Assembly (NCBI GenBank): GCA_022009755.1
Contig: CP091722.1
Coordinates: forward strand, 1,186,001-1,250,000
Length of the DNA stretch: 64,000 nt
Source of the DNA: Oscillospiraceae bacterium
Lineage (GTDB): Bacteria > Bacillota > Clostridia > Christensenellales > QALW01
Direction: 5' to 3'
In this document: in pieces, positions 1-8,464 of the stretch
Layout: each line of letters begins with the position of its first letter
How positions within the stretch are numbered: the stretch's first letter is position 1
The notes under the pieces: model-generated
The model's input: only the letters and a program-made list of their open reading frames with translations
Database searches by the model: none
Told to the model about the DNA's origin: nothing
Program-made: the position numbers and the translations under genes

Positions 1-141
1 AATACCTCTGAACACCCCGAAGCGTTCTATTGCCTCATAGGCATATTCGGAGCAGGTGGGCAGAAAACGGCAGCACGGGGGAAGTGCGGGGGAAATGTTC
101 TTTTTGTAGAAACGGATAAGCCGAAGGCACAGCCGTTTCAT
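1..141 (-). CDS. yidD: Membrane protein insertion efficiency factor YidD (3' end outside window)
   Basis: The minus strand encodes the first 47 residues of a YidD-family protein, starting MKRLCLRLIRFYKKNISP and containing the family hallmark CRFLPTCSEYA. YidD is a small membrane-associated protein that helps YidC-dependent insertion of membrane proteins. Its ATG overlaps the rnpA stop codon (ATGA), the usual rpmH-rnpA-yidD order, so it is probably co-transcribed from the rpmH promoter. The gene runs off the left edge, so its C-terminus cannot be judged. Confidence 0.93.
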   Translation of the reverse strand, partial: MKRLCLRLIRFYKKNISPALPPCCRFLPTCSEYAYEAIERFGVFRGI

Positions 142-476
142 TTCTGTTTTTGCTCCGCGCTTTTTGCAAGCAGCCGGCTCATGGAGGCATAGAGCTGTGC
201 GTATCCGGCATCGGCGGAGGAGGATCGCGCTATGAACAGATAGCTGTAATTCTGCGGACAATCGGGCAGCAGACGCCGTGCGCACTCCCGCAGCAGACGC
301 TTGACATGATTGCGTTTAACGGCGTTGCCGATCTTTTTGCCCACTGAAAAGCCCACCTTAAGCCCCATACGGTTCTTTACGGTAAGCAGCACAAGATATC
401 TGTCCGAAACCGAAGCCCCCCTGCTGCATACATACCGAAATTCGCGGTTTTTCTTCAGCATATATTCTTTCTGCAT
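138..476 (-). CDS. rnpA: Ribonuclease P protein component
   Basis: A 112-residue basic protein, the normal RnpA length, with the signature KIGNAVKRNHVKRLLRE (the RNR motif region, about residues 47-63). It is the protein cofactor of RNase P, which matures the 5' ends of tRNAs. The start at 476 is chosen because an AGGAG lies 6 bases upstream; an internal Met five codons later (461) is the alternative. The stop overlaps the yidD start, and rpmH lies 21 bases upstream, giving the standard L34-RNase P operon. Confidence 0.97.
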   Translation of the reverse strand: MQKEYMLKKNREFRYVCSRGASVSDRYLVLLTVKNRMGLKVGFSVGKKIGNAVKRNHVKRLLRECARRLLPDCPQNYSYLFIARSSSADAGYAQLYASMSRLLAKSAEQKQK

Positions 477-497
477 GGGGTGCTCCTTTTTGCGTCA

Positions 498-632
498 TCA
501 GGCGCTGATATTTTTTCTGCCTCTGTTTCTGCGGCGAGCCAACACATTGCGGCCGTTCTTGGTAGCCATTCTCTTGCGGAAGCCGTGCACCTTGGCTCTG
601 TGTCTCTTTTTGGGCTGGTAGGTTCTTAACAT
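498..632 (-). CDS. rpmH: 50S ribosomal protein L34
   Basis: A 44-residue, very basic protein beginning MLRTYQPKKRHRAKVHGF and ending in the arginine-rich RRRNRGRKNISA tail, typical of L34 in length and sequence. It is a structural protein of the large ribosomal subunit. It heads the rpmH-rnpA-yidD operon. A SigA-type promoter lies about 100 bases upstream at 733-762. dnaA, often found upstream of rpmH, is not here; a divergent sugar epimerase gene occupies that side. Confidence 0.97.
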   Translation of the reverse strand: MLRTYQPKKRHRAKVHGFRKRMATKNGRNVLARRRNRGRKNISA

Positions 633-732
633 TTTGATATCATCCTTTCATATATGACTGCACCGCAAGAAGGGCGGCGCAATATAGTCGTATCCGTCCG
701 AAGGCGCAATGCGCCCTGAAACACGCCCTATA

Positions 733-762
733 ATTATAGCGGAATTACCTTGCGTTTGTCAA
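733..762 (-). promoter_or_regulatory. SigA-type promoter of rpmH-rnpA-yidD
   Basis: On the minus strand TTGACA (757-762) and TATAAT (733-738) are separated by 18 bases. Both hexamers match the vegetative consensus perfectly. The position, about 100 bases upstream of the rpmH start, fits a strong promoter for this operon. Confidence 0.85.
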
Positions 763-877
763 ATGTTTTATTCCCGGCGCCTTCATAGAGAGAGTCTGCT
801 GCCGATTTTTGCCCAAGCTGCCTTTTTTACGGGCTGCGGGAACACATTTTTCAAGGATAAAAGATATATTTACGGTA

Positions 878-906
878 TTGCACAGCCGCCTTGGGCGTGA
901 TATAAT
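878..906 (+). promoter_or_regulatory. SigA-type promoter of the aldose epimerase gene
   Basis: TTGCAC (878-883), a 17-base spacer, then TATAAT (901-906) preceded by TG at the extended -10 position. It lies about 33 bases upstream of the start at 939 and diverges from the rpmH promoter. No DnaA-box cluster or other site was seen in this 306-base gap. Confidence 0.8.
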
Positions 907-938
907 AGCAAAAAACGAACGGATCGAGGAAAAAAGCA

Positions 939-1817
939 ATGCTTTACACTGTAAAAAACGATAAACTCAGCCTTACGGTATCGGACATGGGTGCGGAGAT
1001 GCAGAGTCTGCTTTCCTGCGACGGCACGGAGTTCCTTTGGCAGGGCGACCCTGCCTACTGGACGGGCCATGCCTACATTATGTTTCCCATCTGCGGGCGC
1101 CTGACGGACGGCAAATACACCTACAAGGGCCGGGAATATTCCATGAATCTGCACGGCTTTGCGCGCAAAACGCAGTATGAGCTGTATGCAAGAAGCGATG
1201 ACATGCTGGCCTTCCGGCTGACTCAGAGCGAAAAGAGCCTTGAGTGCTATCCCTTTGAATTTGAGCTGATAATCACCTACCGGCTCAAGGGCAGCTCGGT
1301 AAGCATTGAGTACACGGTGCGCAACCCCGGAAATAAGGAGCTTATATTCTCCGTGGGCGGACATCCCGGCTTCAATGTTCCCTTTGCAAAAGACGGCACG
1401 GAGTTTACCGATTACTACCTTGAATTTGACAAGCCCGCCGATGTGCGCTCGATAGTTATGAGCCCCACCTGCTACACGACGCGCGAAGAACACCCCTTTA
1501 TTATGGAAAACGGCGTGCGCCTTGCGCTTAAGCATGAGCTGTTTGACAACGATGCCATAGTGCTGGACAACCCCTGCCGCGCGGTAAGCATTAAAAACGG
1601 CAAGAATGACCGCTTTGTACGGGTGGAGTACCCGGACATGAGTTATCTGGGGCTGTGGCACGCGCCGCACACCGAGGCCCCGTATGTATGCATAGAGCCT
1701 TGGAGCAGCGTTCCCGCATATGACGGCGAGGTGGATGATCTGGATACCAAACGCAGCATGACAAAGCTTGCCCCCGGCGGAGAATACCGCAACACCCTGA
1801 ATATCAGCGTAAAATAA
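939..1817 (+). CDS. Aldose 1-epimerase family protein (LacX/galactose-mutarotase-like)
   Basis: A 292-residue protein of the galactose mutarotase-like fold. Visible family features are the FPICGRL segment (about residues 49-55), HGFAR (71-75), the SVGGHPGFNVPF segment carrying a conserved His, and IEPWSS near the C-terminus carrying the expected catalytic Glu. Such enzymes interconvert alpha and beta anomers of free or phosphorylated sugars; the substrate cannot be told from sequence. The start has a GAGGAAAA ribosome-binding site. It is followed 33 bases later by a sugar-phosphate isomerase-like gene on the same strand, suggesting a two-gene sugar-handling operon. Confidence 0.85.
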   Translation: MLYTVKNDKLSLTVSDMGAEMQSLLSCDGTEFLWQGDPAYWTGHAYIMFPICGRLTDGKYTYKGREYSMNLHGFARKTQYELYARSDDMLAFRLTQSEKSLECYPFEFELIITYRLKGSSVSIEYTVRNPGNKELIFSVGGHPGFNVPFAKDGTEFTDYYLEFDKPADVRSIVMSPTCYTTREEHPFIMENGVRLALKHELFDNDAIVLDNPCRAVSIKNGKNDRFVRVEYPDMSYLGLWHAPHTEAPYVCIEPWSSVPAYDGEVDDLDTKRSMTKLAPGGEYRNTLNISVK

Positions 1818-1850
1818 ATATAACGGCGTATGAGCAAGGAGACATGATTT

Positions 1851-2698
1851 ATGTATAATTTCCCGATAGGCGTAATGCTGGATTCCTTCCGAAAACCGCC
1901 AAAGGAAGCGCTGCTGCTGGCCGCAGCCTCCGGCGCGGACGGAATACAGCTGTATGCAACCCACGGAGAGCTGGCTCCGGAAAGCATGGATGCCGCCGCG
2001 CGGCGGGACTTCCGCAGCCGCACAGCCGATGCCGGGCTTAAGATAAGTGCGGTATGCGGAGATCTGGGCTGCGGCTTTGCAAATGCCGCGCTTAACCCGG
2101 AGCTTATACGGCGCTCCAAGCTGATAATGGAGCTTGCAAAGGAATTGGGCACCGATATTGTAACCACTCATATAGGCGTGGTGCCGGCCGACAAAAAGGC
2201 AGAACGGTATGCAATCATGCAGGATGCCTGCGGAGAGCTGGCGCGCTACGCAAATGATTTGGGCTCGCACTTTGCCGTGGAAACCGGCCCCGAGCGTTCC
2301 GAGGTGCTTAAGGAATTTCTTGACGGCCTGGGCAGCAGGGCGTTGCGGTGAATTTTGACCCGGCAAACCTTGTCATGGTGGCGGGAGAACGCCCCGAAAC
2401 GGCGGTTAAAAACCTCGGAGAGTACATTGTACACACGCATGCCAAGGACGGGCGTCAGATTTTTTACAGGGATCCCGAAGTGATATTCGGGCTAAAGCCG
2501 GACGACGGCATTAAACAGCCCTCCTTTGAAGAGCTGCCGCTGGGCGAAGGCGATGTGAATTTTCCGCAATACTTAACGGCGCTGGAGGCCACGGGCTATC
2601 GCGGATATCTTACCGTTGAGCGGGAAGTGGGAAACGACCCGTGCGGCGATATCAATAAGGCCGTAAAGTATCTGCGATCCGTAATATCAAGGGGATAA
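1851..2698 (+). CDS. Sugar phosphate isomerase/epimerase (xylose isomerase-like TIM barrel), frameshifted
   Basis: Two overlapping frames (1851-2351 and 2348-2698) form one AP-endonuclease-2/xylose-isomerase-like TIM barrel of about 282 residues. Recognisable pieces are DIVTTHIGVVPADK, FAVETGPER, a VNFDPANLVM strand with an expected metal-site Asp, and VHTHAKDGR. The frames join if one G is added to the GGG run near 2340. Members isomerise or epimerise sugars and inositols; the substrate is unknown. AAGGAG lies 8 bases upstream of the start. The break looks like a homopolymer error, so the gene is probably functional. Confidence 0.75.
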
Positions 2699-2714
2699 GT
2701 CCGAAACGACGCAA

Positions 2715-2750
2715 ATATGCGCGCATGCACATGCGTACACATATATGCAT
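2715..2750. other. 36-base perfect alternating purine-pyrimidine tract
   Basis: Every base from 2715 to 2750 alternates purine/pyrimidine, made of GC, CA and TA steps (for example ATGCGCGCATGCACATGC). Such tracts can adopt Z-DNA or extrude cruciforms under negative supercoiling. It lies just downstream of the isomerase-like gene and just outside the IS left end. Function unknown. Confidence 0.6.
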
Positions 2751-2756
2751 TTACAT

Positions 2757-2794
2757 AAAGCAGACCGAAAATTCGGTCTGCTCAGTCTGTCGAA
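2757..2794 (+). repeat. Left terminal inverted repeat of the IS
   Basis: Begins AAAGCAGACCGAA and continues through TTCGGTCTGC and TCAGTCTGTCGAA. The tip is itself a near-palindrome: GCAGACCGAA and TTCGGTCTGC arms separated by AA. Confidence 0.8.
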
Positions 2795-2806
2795 TAACCC
2801 CAAAAA

Positions 2807-4240
2807 TCAAGCTGAGTTTTGAATTAAAAATTTTTCAGCAAAGAAAAACAAAGAAAAACGAGCAAACGCAGTATACAAGTGTGTTCTCTTCCACCGGTGT
2901 ACTGCGTATTTTTTCAAGTTCATGGCAGCAAATTTAAGCCTGACCCAGTTAGTGACTTGAGTCAAGCCTCTGTACGGAGTATATCGCATTGCGTATTTTT
3001 CTTTCGCGTCGGCAAATACTCTCTCAATGGTTTCTTTCCGTCGCTCGTAAAGCTCTCTGTACTCCGGCGTATGTCGGATATCTTCGACCGTTTCAAGATA
3101 ATCCGACCATATGTGTTTTGTTACTGTCTTTTCAGATTTGGAATTTTTCCGTGCATGAATTTCTTGCCGAACACTTTTTCGCATATATATCCCTTGCTTT
3201 TAAATTCTCTGTAGCCCTCTCGGTTTGTTGTAGCATAACTTAAGACTTGGTTCTCCGGGCAGATAATGCAATCAAAGTATTCATCATAAACATATTCGTA
3301 CGGCGGGAAAAAAAGCCTTCCTTGCCCATTGGCCTTTTGTACGGTAATACCGGTATTCTGCCGTCGTCAAGTATTCGTTTGTTTATCCAAGGCGTTTTTG
3401 TATCCCGCATCGGCTACTAAGGCTTTAATTTCGGGATTTCTCTCTGTCAGTCTGTTATACAGTTCATCAAAGGCTGCACTGTCATGAACATTGCCCGGGT
3501 TTACCGTAACATCCATTACATATCCGTTTTTTTGTCACAGCCCGTCTGTGCCGTATATGCAAAAGCATTTCTTATGTTCTCCCTTGTGGAACACTCCGCT
3601 TTCATGATCCGTTTTAGATTCGGATACTTCCTTTTCCTCGTGCGGCTTCGGTCCGTTAAACGGCTTTTTGCCGTGTTCCTCACGGTCTTGGTTAATTTCC
3701 TCCATCAGCTGTTTTTTTCGTATACCTTGGCAGCTTGCGGCACTGCTTTCTTTACAGCCTTTTTTTAATGTTTGCATTTGCCTTAATGTGTGTTCCGTCT
3801 ACAAATACCGCTTCAGGCGACAGGTATCCTGCTCGCTCAATTTCGTTTAATATCCAATAAAAATATTTCTTCTATCGTTTTTTTCGGTATATCTATGCTT
3901 GAAGTTATAGCTTATGGTTGAAAAATGCGGTATTTGTTCATTCATTAAATATCCCAGAAACCAGCGGTATGCTACATTCATCTTTATTTCTTCTACCGTT
4001 CTTCTCAGGGACGGCAATCCGTACAGATGCTGTATTAACACCATTTTTAAATATTACTGCAGGATCTATGCTCGGTCTCCCGTTATCTGCACAGTATAAT
4101 TCTTCTACTATATCGTATATGTGCGTAAAGTCTATGGCATTGTCTATTTTTCTTAACAAATGCTCCTCGGGTACAAATTCCTCTATGCTGAATATTTCCA
4201 TCTGACTGCGGTTTTCTCTCTGCTTTACTATCATTTTCAT
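2807..4240 (-). pseudogene. IS1182-family transposase, several frameshifts
   Basis: Fragments in different frames together resemble one IS1182-type transposase. The N-terminus carries EEFVPEEHLLRKID and GRPSIDPAVIFK. A middle portion has VFVDGTH-like text and EEHGKKPF. The C-terminus has ERVFADAKEKYAMRYTPYRG and LKFAAMNLKK, the conserved Glu-containing end of the DDE_Tnp_1_6 family. At least three shifts interrupt it. A start at 4234 or 4240 is likely. Because neighbouring essential genes also carry base-call indels, some shifts may be artefacts, so whether the copy is truly dead is uncertain. Confidence 0.72.
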
Positions 4241-4267
4241 CACCGCTTTTATTATACCATATATATG

Positions 4268-4297
4268 CGAAAAAGCCCAGCAAACTGGGCTTTTTCG
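4268..4297 (-). terminator. Bidirectional terminator-like hairpin inside the IS right end
   Basis: A 13-base stem (GAAAAAGCCCAG with CTGGGCTTTTTC as its core) closes a CAAA loop, with A and T runs on both flanks. It could block outside transcription from entering the transposase gene or end transcription of the LOR-like gene region. Confidence 0.6.
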
Positions 4298-4331
4298 ACA
4301 GACTGAGCAGACCGAAAATTCGGTCTGCTTT
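4294..4331 (-). repeat. Right terminal inverted repeat of the IS
   Basis: Inverted copy of 2757-2794, starting TTCGACAGACTGA and ending TTCGGTCTGCTTT. The same tip near-palindrome is present. Confidence 0.8.
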
Positions 4332-4374
4332 TGTTTTATTTTGAAAAACAGAATCATCATGAAGCATGCGCATA

Positions 4375-4845
4375 TCAGCCGCGCGAGCATTTTTCCGCAT
4401 CTATTGCAAGCACCGTCATAAGCGCCAAAAGCGCGTTTGCCGGGTTTGCCACATCAATGACATATGTATCGGTAAAATTGAAAAGCTGTTTGCTTATTTT
4501 TGCCGCAACGCCGCCCGAAGGCTCGGTAACGGTATAATCCCACTGCATGAAATCCCCCGTTATACGCCAGCCGTTGGCTTCAAGAACATACGAGGGGCGA
4601 AAAAGCGTGAATTCCCTTTTCAGAAAGCCTATGCTGTTATCCCCCACAAAAAGCTCAAAGCGGGGCAGGCAGGTAAGCACTTTTTCCCGCACGGTTCCGG
4701 CATAACGCCCGTCCCTTGTATATATTCTGAGGCAATGCCCCCAGGAAAGCTCTCCGCGCACGGTAAAAAGCGTGCTTCCGTCCTGCGCATATATATCATA
4801 GCTGTCAAACCACGAAAACAACCGCTGCTTAAAAAGCATCCGCAT
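4375..4845 (-). CDS. LURP-one-related (LOR/YxjI-type) family protein
   Basis: A protein of about 156 residues with the alternating beta-strand pattern of the LOR/YxjI (Tubby-like) fold: LFKQRLFSWFDSYDIY at the N-terminus, repeated G-D/E-turn strands, then LFNFTDTYVIDVANPANALL followed by a helix, the usual end of this family. Biochemical function is unknown. An upstream in-frame TTG at 4863 exists, but AAAGGGGTGA sits 7-8 bases before the ATG at 4845, so the latter is preferred. It lies just outside the IS and downstream of an MBL-fold gene. Confidence 0.75.
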   Translation of the reverse strand: MRMLFKQRLFSWFDSYDIYAQDGSTLFTVRGELSWGHCLRIYTRDGRYAGTVREKVLTCLPRFELFVGDNSIGFLKREFTLFRPSYVLEANGWRITGDFMQWDYTVTEPSGGVAAKISKQLFNFTDTYVIDVANPANALLALMTVLAIDAEKCSRG

Positions 4846-4910
4846 ATTCTTCACCCCTTTCAATCTTGCCGCGCTGCCCGAATATACTCCCGATTATACC
4901 GCGTATACGG

Positions 4911-5738
4911 TTACGGCAATGAAAGCTGCTGATCGCCGTCCTTCATAACGAGATTTTTCTTAACACCCATATCGGCAAGCCATGCGCGCACCGTAAGGGT
5001 ATCCCACGGGCCGCTTCCGGGGCCGTTTCCCGCATCGTTGTTCCACAGCCACTCCGGAGTGCACCAAAGGGCCGTTTCCGGGGATACCGCCTGATAGAAC
5101 TCCCTTGTGCAGCCGTTCTGCCCGTGGTGCGATATCTGGCATATATCCGCCTTGAGCATGCCCAAAGCCCCCCACTGCGAAAGTATACGCTCCCCGGCGG
5201 CGGCCGCACAGTCCCCGGTGAAAAGCAGAACTCTGCCGGCAAGCTCTATACGCACGACAAGGGAGGAATTATTGCATTTATCCTGCTTTATTGTCCAGTC
5301 CGGCGTATAGAGAAAATGCAGATTCGCGCCGGAAACACTCAATTTATCCCCTGCCGTAACGGGGAAAAATTTATCGGCAAAAAAGGGCAGCAGCGCATAA
5401 AACGCCCGCACCGTATCCGCCGCGCCGTAGGGATCCGAAGCTAAATATTGCGCCGAAGGAAAGGCGCAGATAACCTTATCCAAGGTAAAATCCCCGCGGT
5501 GGGCGCGCATAAGCTCAAGGAAGCAATCGGCATGGTCAAAATGCGGGTGAGTAAGTATCCATGCATCGACATGGGGACGCGATAGCCCGGTTATTTCCCT
5601 GAGCCTGCAAAGCATATGCTCGCTGTCGGCGCGTGTTCCGCCGTCAATAATTATAACTCCGCCGAAAACCGTAGTGAGAATAAAGCTTTGTGCCTGAAGC
5701 CCGCTTACGGTATTGAGCATATACAGTGTGTTTTTCAA
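4911..5738 (-). CDS. MBL-fold metallo-hydrolase (ComEC C-terminal-like)
   Basis: A 275-residue metallo-beta-lactamase-fold protein. The metal-binding HPHFDHAD motif is at about residues 64-71, a metal-site Asp is in LLFTGDCAAAA, and a further His is in QISHHGQNG. The GDC...SHHG arrangement resembles the soluble domain of ComEC/Rec2 and related stand-alone hydrolases. Substrate unknown. The start is TTG at 5738, supported by AGGAGAGG 8 bases upstream. The gene follows the 5777-6481 membrane-protein gene with a 38-base gap on the same strand, so co-transcription is likely. Confidence 0.82.
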   Translation of the reverse strand: MKNTLYMLNTVSGLQAQSFILTTVFGGVIIIDGGTRADSEHMLCRLREITGLSRPHVDAWILTHPHFDHADCFLELMRAHRGDFTLDKVICAFPSAQYLASDPYGAADTVRAFYALLPFFADKFFPVTAGDKLSVSGANLHFLYTPDWTIKQDKCNNSSLVVRIELAGRVLLFTGDCAAAAGERILSQWGALGMLKADICQISHHGQNGCTREFYQAVSPETALWCTPEWLWNNDAGNGPGSGPWDTLTVRAWLADMGVKKNLVMKDGDQQLSLP

Positions 5739-5776
5739 TATTTATGCCTCTCCTTTCGGGTTTTGCACGGCCGGCG

Positions 5777-6481
5777 TTACTCGGCCTGCGGGGCCATACC
5801 GTAGAATTCGCCGCGCAGATAAAGCAGGTTATCGCGCACCGTTATGCTGTCTATTTTTTTTGCAAAGGCAAGATAGGCGAATATTTCCTCCATTCTCCCC
5901 TGCACGATCTCGGTGGCATAGCCTGCCGCGCCGCCGCCGTTGTAGCCCGGCAGCCCTTCAAAAAACGCCTCGGGCACCACGGAGGAATCGATGTTGTTCA
6001 GCTTAAGCCCGGTAACGCGCACATTATTATCCGCCTCCATGCGCACCCGTACAACGGCGCCTTTGAGAACATTGTCAAAGGCCTCATAGCCGGTGGGGCT
6101 GCATATATCGTCCATTTTGACCGTAAGGGTAAGCTGTTCCTCCCGAATTTCGGCACTGGCGCCCTCAACCTCAAAAATAACCGATATATTCTCCCATGAA
6201 AAGCCCACATTTCCCTTGCCTCTGAGTGCAAGAAGCGCATTGAGCTCGCCTTGGTTCAGCACCAGCTCCCGCATTACGGTGTTGTTATCATCCGCAGTGA
6301 AGCTGTCGTCATCCACCGCCGGCAGCTTTTCAATAAGAGAATCCATGTTTTCCTTTGTATAGCGCGGCATGGGAAAATCGGGCCTTACAAATATCATTAT
6401 GCACGCCGAACCCACAACGGCTATAAGCACCGACATGATGATTATGAAGGCTGCAAGCCCTACCTTTGCACTTTTTCGCAT
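5777..6481 (-). CDS. Membrane-anchored hypothetical protein
   Basis: A 234-residue protein with one N-terminal membrane helix (about residues 8-31, AAFIIIMSVLIAVVGSACIM) and an extracytoplasmic remainder rich in beta-type segments. The layout (short cytoplasmic start, anchor, QGELNALLALRG segment) recalls YpmS/DUF2140-like proteins, but I cannot confirm that. AGGAGA precedes the ATG. It is co-directional with the MBL gene downstream and the SH3b gene upstream. Function unknown. Confidence 0.6.
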   Translation of the reverse strand: MRKSAKVGLAAFIIIMSVLIAVVGSACIMIFVRPDFPMPRYTKENMDSLIEKLPAVDDDSFTADDNNTVMRELVLNQGELNALLALRGKGNVGFSWENISVIFEVEGASAEIREEQLTLTVKMDDICSPTGYEAFDNVLKGAVVRVRMEADNNVRVTGLKLNNIDSSVVPEAFFEGLPGYNGGGAAGYATEIVQGRMEEIFAYLAFAKKIDSITVRDNLLYLRGEFYGMAPQAE

Positions 6482-6596
6482 ATGCTTCTCTCCTTTATTT
6501 TTCCCTTAATGCTTCGGCATTCCACGGTCCGTTCTGTTAAAAAATGCGGACGCACCCAAAGCCACGCCCGCATTTTCAAGAATGCACTTAAAATTT

Positions 6597-7358
6597 TTAT
6601 TTTGCCTTAAGATATTTTGTCATAACATAGCCGGTCTGACCGTTCCATGTGATCTTGGTCCATTTTTTATCGCTGCCCTGCAAAAGCGCCTCCACCGTAA
6701 CCTCATCACCCTTTTTCGGCTTGCCCAGCAGCTGGGAGGACGCGCTTGCCTCCTTGCGGAAGTTTACATCGGTCTGCACATTTGCAATTACCGCTTTACC
6801 GCCCACCGTAAGCCCGGTAGGCTGAGACGAAGACGCAGCCTTTAGGTACTGGGTTTTCACATAGCCCGTTTTGCCGTCATAGGTTACCTTTGTCCATGTT
6901 CTGTCGCTGCCCTGAGAGAGAGCCTCCACCGTAACCTCGTAGTTGCGCTTGAGCATCATTATTTCTCTGCCGGAGGTGCTGGGCTCCTCGCGCAGGCGCA
7001 GCTCATTGGCCCTGACCGTTGCCTTGCCGCCCACCGTAAGACCGGTTGCGGGCGCAGTAGTGTTGGAGGGACGGGTGGTTGCGGGCTGAGTGGGTCTGTC
7101 GGTCGCGGGCTGAGTGACATCCTCCGACGGCGTAGCCTCAGGCGACTGTGTATCCTCCGGGACCTGATCGGTGGGAGTGGGATCGGGTGCTGCAGTAAGC
7201 GTATTTTCGGGCGTAGCCGAAGTGCCGGGCGCAGGCTTCTTACCGCCCGCAGCGGTAGCTATCAGAATTATTATTGCCGCAAGCAGAAGCACCGCAACGG
7301 CAATCATTCCGTATGCACGCAGCTTTCTGTTTCTTATTCTGTCTCTTTGAGTTGCCAT
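6597..7358 (-). CDS. Membrane-anchored protein with two SH3b domains
   Basis: A 253-residue protein: basic cytoplasmic start, membrane helix (about 15-37), a Pro/Thr/Ser/Glu-rich linker (about 40-110) suited to crossing the wall, then two bacterial SH3 domains (about 112-174 and 185-252). Each has the NxRxxPSTSGxxx..W.KV..G.TGYV pattern and starts at a repeated GLTVGGKA. SH3b domains usually bind peptidoglycan or wall polymers, so a wall-associated role is inferred. No catalytic domain is attached. A SigA-type promoter lies at 7482-7509. Confidence 0.85.
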   Translation of the reverse strand: MATQRDRIRNRKLRAYGMIAVAVLLLAAIIILIATAAGGKKPAPGTSATPENTLTAAPDPTPTDQVPEDTQSPEATPSEDVTQPATDRPTQPATTRPSNTTAPATGLTVGGKATVRANELRLREEPSTSGREIMMLKRNYEVTVEALSQGSDRTWTKVTYDGKTGYVKTQYLKAASSSQPTGLTVGGKAVIANVQTDVNFRKEASASSQLLGKPKKGDEVTVEALLQGSDKKWTKITWNGQTGYVMTKYLKAK

Positions 7359-7481
7359 ATATTCATACCTTTCCTTTCTTCGGCAGAAGACCCGGTGCGG
7401 GTTTTGGCCGATCCGAACCCCTTTCCCTTTTTAGGGAGGGCAACGGTCAATATGACGGAAGCATCATATCGTCACAGTTTA

Positions 7482-7509
7482 AGTATAATTAAAGAAACGT
7501 ATTTGTCAA
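7482..7509 (-). promoter_or_regulatory. SigA-type promoter of the SH3b gene
   Basis: On the minus strand TTGACA (7504-7509), a 16-base spacer and TATACT (7482-7487), about 125 bases upstream of the start at 7358. Confidence 0.7.
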
Positions 7510-7643
7510 TATCAAATCGCATTTTTTTAAAAAATAATACAAATAATACGCATATAAACATTATAAACACGAAATACAGGCACATAACCCGAGCCGTAAG
7601 GCATATAATTTACCGGCGGCCGATTCCGCCGCCGGGAGGCGTT

Positions 7644-8378
7644 ATGAACAAGAAAATTTTTTCTCTCAGTTCTCCGGAAGCGGGAATAACGGGCTATGCG
7701 GCATTTTTCCGCCGCAGCTGCGGCGCGGCTGCGGATTTCCGTTTTTCCGCTTTGCCCGGCGGAGAGCTTTTGTGTCTTGCGGCGCAAAGGGAGGCGCTGC
7801 TGTGCGGTGCCGTATCAAGCAGATGCAATGCTCTTCACTGCGAGCTGCCGCCGGGCTTTGTTTCCCCCTCCTTCGGGGTTTTTGACTCTCAATGGCGCTG
7901 CCTTGCCTTTAACGGGTGCCAAGACGGTCTTACGGCCATGTACGCTTTGATAAGCACCCACTGTGCAGACGGGAAAACAGGCGCGCCGGCAACGGGCACG
8001 GCAGCGCCGCCGCTGCCGCAAAGCGCACAGAACACGCCTTCGGGCGGCTGCGCCGGTATTGAAGGCGGCGAAAGCTATTATATGAAAAACAAAGCGTCGC
8101 TTATGCGCCTTTGCGAGGAAAACCCCGCCGTAACGGAGCTGGAGGACCTTATGCCCGGCTCCCGCTGGGTAAGCCTGCCTGACGGCAGCATTGCCGGAAT
8201 TATTTTTGACGAAAACTCGCAGCCGCTGTACATCTGCCGCGGCATAGGCGGCACGGAAAAGCAGCGGGTACCCGACAATCTGGCGCCGTATTGCAGCTGG
8301 CTGGCTGCTCCCCTGTCGGGGCGCGGCTGGTGGGTGATATACCAAAGTGCGGCAAGCGGAGAGACGCTTAAGGTGTAG
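7644..8378 (+). CDS. Hypothetical protein
   Basis: A 244-residue protein starting MNKKIFSLSSPEAGITGYA; GGGAGG lies 4 bases before the ATG, so the longer upstream reading frame is rejected. It has an N-terminal beta-rich part, a low-complexity Gly/Ala/Pro linker (about 110-140), and a C-terminal part with LEDLMPGSRWVSLPDGS and PYCSWLAAPLSGRGWWVIYQ. I do not recognise a family. A possible hairpin (GGCGG...CCGCC) overlaps the region before the ribosome-binding site. It is divergent from the SH3b gene. Confidence 0.6.
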   Translation: MNKKIFSLSSPEAGITGYAAFFRRSCGAAADFRFSALPGGELLCLAAQREALLCGAVSSRCNALHCELPPGFVSPSFGVFDSQWRCLAFNGCQDGLTAMYALISTHCADGKTGAPATGTAAPPLPQSAQNTPSGGCAGIEGGESYYMKNKASLMRLCEENPAVTELEDLMPGSRWVSLPDGSIAGIIFDENSQPLYICRGIGGTEKQRVPDNLAPYCSWLAAPLSGRGWWVIYQSAASGETLKV

Positions 8379-8385
8379 AACAGTT

Positions 8386-8412
8386 TGCATGCATATATGC
8401 GCATGTATACAC
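8386..8412. other. 27-base perfect alternating purine-pyrimidine tract
   Basis: Bases 8386-8412 alternate purine and pyrimidine without a break (TGCATGCATATATGCGCATG and so on). It lies immediately after the 7644-8378 gene, the same position relative to a stop codon as the tract at 2715-2750. Function unknown. Confidence 0.55.
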
Positions 8413-8464
8413 TGTTTGCCGTGGGCGGAGCAGCTGTCATGCGCGCCGCGGGCGCAATGGTGCG

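Larger units (their letters stand above)
2757..4331 (-). mobile_element. IS1182-like insertion sequence, degraded
   Basis: About 1.57 kb bounded by 38-base inverted repeats (2757-2794 and 4294-4331) that differ only at the two bases in the centre of the tip hairpin. The interior is a broken DDE transposase on the minus strand. IS1182-group elements have one transposase of roughly 480-550 residues. A terminator-like hairpin lies just inside the right end. No convincing target-site duplication was seen. It separates the sugar genes from the 4375-7358 gene group. Confidence 0.8.

Noticed and set aside
633..938. Chromosome origin beside rpmH
   Set aside because: No dnaA gene and no DnaA-box cluster; the gap is explained by two divergent promoters.
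870..2366. Long minus-strand open frame (498 codons) opposite the epimerase and isomerase genes
   Set aside because: It is antisense to two recognisable sugar genes, has no family features and no ribosome-binding site; it is a shadow of GC-biased coding sequence.
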